Shown piece after piece: positions 61,748 through 64,000 of a stretch of DNA of 64,000 nt. Below the pieces are notes generated by a model that was not told the origin of the DNA, ran no database searches, and worked only from the letters and a program-made list of their open reading frames with translations. The translations under genes and the position numbers were made by a program. Positions within the stretch are counted from its first letter, which is position 1; each line of letters begins with the position of its first letter. The stretch is from Afipia sp. Root123D2 (GTDB taxonomy: Bacteria; Pseudomonadota; Alphaproteobacteria; Rhizobiales; Xanthobacteraceae), in contig NZ_LMDP01000004.1 in assembly GCF_001425835.1 (NCBI RefSeq), positions 124,001-188,000 on the forward strand. The letters are read 5' to 3'.

Positions 61748-63181
61748 TCAGCGCGGTTGAGCTGCCGATCGCGGATCGATTGGGGTTGTTCCTCGAACGC
61801 CGAGAATGTCTTCGAGCATTTTCGCACCGGCGAGCACCTGTGCTTCGCCGCGCGGCGGGCCCACGACCTGAAGACCGACTGGAAGACCTGATGCGGTGAA
61901 GCCGCAGGGGAGCGACAGGGCGGGGCAGCACACCAGCGTGATCGCGTACACGATGGCGAGCCATTCGACGTAGTTGTCGAATTTTTTCCCGGCGCATTCG
62001 GCGACATAACGCTCTTCGACCGGGAAGGCCGCGACGATGGTCGCGGGCGCCAGCAGCAGGTCGTAGGTCTCGAAGAATTTGAGCGTGCGGGCAGTCATCG
62101 CAACGCGCTGCGCTTCGGCGCGTTCGATGTCCCCCATCGTCAGCGCAAGGCCCTTTTCGATATTCCAGATCACCTCGGGCTTGAGAAGATCGCGATGCTC
62201 GCGCAGCAATGCGGCCTTGCTGATGGCGAAGTCGAAGGCACGCAGCACCTGGAAGCAATCGTGCGCTTCACGCAGATCGGGGTGCGCTTCCTCGACAATG
62301 ACGCCCGACGCGGCAAGGCGTTCGGCGGCCTGTTTGGTGATTTTCGCGACCTCGGGATCGACCGGAGTGATGCCAAGGTCAGCCGAGTACGCCACACGCT
62401 TGGGCATGGTGCCGGACCGGGCGGCGGACAGGAACGATGTTGGCAATGCGGGCAGCGACAGCGGATCGGCCCGATGCTCACCCGACATCGCGTCGAGCAT
62501 CAATGCCAGATCCTCGACATTGCGCGCCATCGGTCCCTGAACGCCGAGGGTACGGTCGATCTTGGAGGCCGGGGTGTGCGCCACCCGGCCGAGGCTTGGC
62601 CGCATCCCAACAATGCCGCAGAAGCTCGCGGGATTTCGCAGTGAGCCGCCCATGTCCGAGCCGTGGGCCAGCCACGCCGTACCGCTTGCGAGCGCCGCGG
62701 CGGCACCGCCGGACGAGCCCGCTGACGAGCGCGACAGATCCCACGGATTTCGCGTTGCGCCGAACACTTCATTGAAGGTGTTGGCTCCGGCTCCGAATTC
62801 GGGCGTGTTCGATTTGGCGTAGATCACCGCGCCGTTGGCTTCGAGCTTTTCGACCAGGATGTCGGATTGCTGGGGGACATGGTCCTTGAAGATCGGCGAA
62901 CCTTGCGTGGTCAGCACACCCGCTACCGCTGTCAGATCCTTGATCGGGACGGGCAGTCCGGCAAGCGGACCACGCTGATCGACTGGCTTCTTCATCAGTT
63001 CGGTTGCGTGCGCGCGAGCGCGATCGAAACACAGCGTCGGCAGAGCGTTGACCTTGCCGTCAACTTCGGCGATGCGGGCTTCCAGCGTATCGAGGAGATC
63101 GAAGGGAGTGATGTCGCCGCTGCGCAGGCGATCGACGATGGCGCAAGCCGTTGCTTGCAGAAGCTCTCGATTTGGTGTCAC
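61748..63181 (-). CDS. Amidase (amidase signature family)
   Basis: Hydrolase of 477 aa of the amidase signature family. The Ser-cisSer-Lys triad is visible: K81 in LPVPIKDLT, the cis-Ser in SSAGSSGGAAAALASG and the nucleophilic Ser in DMGGSLRNPASF. It splits amides to acid and ammonia; family members also act on aryl amides and nitrile-derived amides. It is convergent with the FecR-domain gene, 15 bp away, and follows a TetR gene on the same strand by 117 bp. The substrate is unknown. Confidence 0.93.
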   Translation of the reverse strand: MTPNRELLQATACAIVDRLRSGDITPFDLLDTLEARIAEVDGKVNALPTLCFDRARAHATELMKKPVDQRGPLAGLPVPIKDLTAVAGVLTTQGSPIFKDHVPQQSDILVEKLEANGAVIYAKSNTPEFGAGANTFNEVFGATRNPWDLSRSSAGSSGGAAAALASGTAWLAHGSDMGGSLRNPASFCGIVGMRPSLGRVAHTPASKIDRTLGVQGPMARNVEDLALMLDAMSGEHRADPLSLPALPTSFLSAARSGTMPKRVAYSADLGITPVDPEVAKITKQAAERLAASGVIVEEAHPDLREAHDCFQVLRAFDFAISKAALLREHRDLLKPEVIWNIEKGLALTMGDIERAEAQRVAMTARTLKFFETYDLLLAPATIVAAFPVEERYVAECAGKKFDNYVEWLAIVYAITLVCCPALSLPCGFTASGLPVGLQVVGPPRGEAQVLAGAKMLEDILGVRGTTPIDPRSAAQPR

Positions 63182-63298
63182 CGGATGCCCTTATTGTTCT
63201 TGCATGGGCCCCGATCATATTTGGGCTGGTGACGGAAGGCGAGATGAATCGATTTCGCACGTGCAATGTGCGAGGTGACGTGTGGATCGCGATGATGG

Positions 63299-63907
63299 TC
63301 AGCTTTCGGCTGGAGCGTTTGCCGGTGGCCAGGTGCTCATGACGATACCTGCGATCTTGCGCAAATCATCGCGTGTCGCGCCGCCGCAGGCCTGTACTGC
63401 CATACCCTGAAGCACGATCGAGACGTAGCGCGCCAGCGCGCCAGCATCCGATTTTGCGTCGAGATCGCCTTCGGCAATTGCACGGGCGAAGCGTTCGCGC
63501 AGATCGTTTTCGCCGGCGTTGCGGCGGGCCATCAGTTCCTGCTTGATCGACTCGGACGCATCGCCGCAGGTCAACGCGCCCTGAACGGAAAGACAGCCGG
63601 GCGGATTGCATGGGTCGGTGACGGCATCCGCGGCACCATAGAGAAGCTGTTCAACGACACCTCGCGCGGTCGGTTGCGCCAGCGCGATGCGGACATACCC
63701 GCCGGGTCCGTTGACGTAACGATCGAGCGCTTTTCTGAACAGCACTTCCTTGTTGCCGAACGCTGCGTAGAGGCTGGGGCGGGTAATACCCATGCTCTCG
63801 GTCAGATCGGTCATCGACGCGCCTTCATAGCCCTTGCGCCAGAACACGTGCAGCGCACGATCCAGGGCTTCGTCGATGTCGAATTCGCGGGGGCGACCCA
63901 TGGCCAT
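63299..63907 (-). CDS. TetR-family regulator
   Basis: Regulator of 202 aa with the helix-turn-helix in the first 60 residues (RPREFDIDEALDRALHVFWR, ASMTDLTESMGITRPSLYAA, FGNKEVLFRKALDRY) and a C-terminal domain containing GCLSVQGALTCGDAS, which resembles the AcrR-like group with a Cys near PPGCL. Starts at 63907 or two codons later; AGGA is 10 nt before the first. It points away from the right edge and probably controls a gene beyond it. Confidence 0.9.
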   Translation of the reverse strand: MAMGRPREFDIDEALDRALHVFWRKGYEGASMTDLTESMGITRPSLYAAFGNKEVLFRKALDRYVNGPGGYVRIALAQPTARGVVEQLLYGAADAVTDPCNPPGCLSVQGALTCGDASESIKQELMARRNAGENDLRERFARAIAEGDLDAKSDAGALARYVSIVLQGMAVQACGGATRDDLRKIAGIVMSTWPPANAPAES

Positions 63908-63973
63908 TTTATAGCTGTCCTGGAGTTGTTCTAAATTCTGTACCTTTCGTTAGATAAGTCCCTTGACAGTCGT

Positions 63974-64000
63974 TGTCCATCGTCCATCTATACCGGACGT
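63974..64000 (+). promoter_or_regulatory. Right-edge promoter region, plus strand
   Basis: TTGACA at 63964-63969 opens a likely plus-strand promoter for a gene outside the window, and tandem TCCATCG/TCCATCT repeats (63979-63992) follow. The -10 cannot be assigned with confidence. It is divergent from the TetR gene, the usual layout for TetR-controlled targets. Confidence 0.3.

Overview
The window is GC-rich chromosomal DNA that looks like an alphaproteobacterium of the Bradyrhizobium/Rhodopseudomonas/Afipia group (Nitrobacteraceae). The signs are codon use, intergenic palindromic repeat families typical of that group, and the mix of Bug/TTT, Liv and SsuA-like transporters with CoxLMS-type molybdenum hydroxylases. 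These are memory-based judgements; no database was searched. I annotate 56 protein genes, all apparently intact. I see no tRNA, rRNA, CRISPR array, insertion sequence or phage gene.

Region 1 (1-4.7 kb, minus strand) is a core locus: a class I ribonucleotide reductase, nrdA then nrdB, behind a well-conserved cobalamin riboswitch. The R2 protein has Phe at the radical-Tyr position and metal ligands spaced as in the Chlamydia class Ic enzyme. The model is a Mn/Fe-type reductase shut off by B12, with a B12-dependent class II enzyme expected elsewhere in the genome.

Region 2 (5-26 kb) is a first catabolic island of 21 genes. It encodes a three-subunit Mo hydroxylase, a two-component flavin monooxygenase with its reductase, a luciferase-like monooxygenase, a PuuE-like and a cyclase-family hydrolase, a BKACE-type beta-keto-acid cleavage enzyme, several dehydrogenases (one HisD-like) and a complete Liv ABC importer. 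A palindrome with the half-site CGATAAA stands before four of its transcription units, and one of those units ends with a TetR gene. A LysR gene divides the island and probably controls the three-gene minus-strand unit next to it. The layout suggests uptake, hydroxylation and oxidative/hydrolytic opening of a (hetero)aromatic or cyclic-amide ring.

Region 3 (26-39 kb) is a second island: a MocR-type regulator beside a 24-bp perfect palindrome, then a second Mo hydroxylase operon with an ACMSD-like amidohydrolase/decarboxylase, CoxG-like protein, alpha/beta hydrolase and an SsuABC-type importer, followed by a SorAB-type sulfite dehydrogenase. Region 4 (39-53 kb) is a third island: a FadR-type GntR gene heads a seven-gene minus-strand operon (FAD/Fe-S hydroxyacid dehydrogenase, GlcG-like protein, CoA transferase, crotonase, DSD1-type PLP enzyme, M20 amidohydrolase). 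It diverges from a glyoxylate-type aminotransferase followed by a TctCBA importer. This fits uptake of an acid and its conversion through glyoxylate/amino-acid chemistry.

Region 5 (53-64 kb) holds a TetR-RND efflux operon ending in a terminator that lies inside the coding sequence of a convergent glycosyltransferase, then a TPR/outer-membrane-barrel protein with a FecR-domain partner, an amidase and a TetR regulator at the right edge. The repeated theme is catabolic modules, each with its own importer from a different family and its own regulator. The actual substrates cannot be read from sequence alone.
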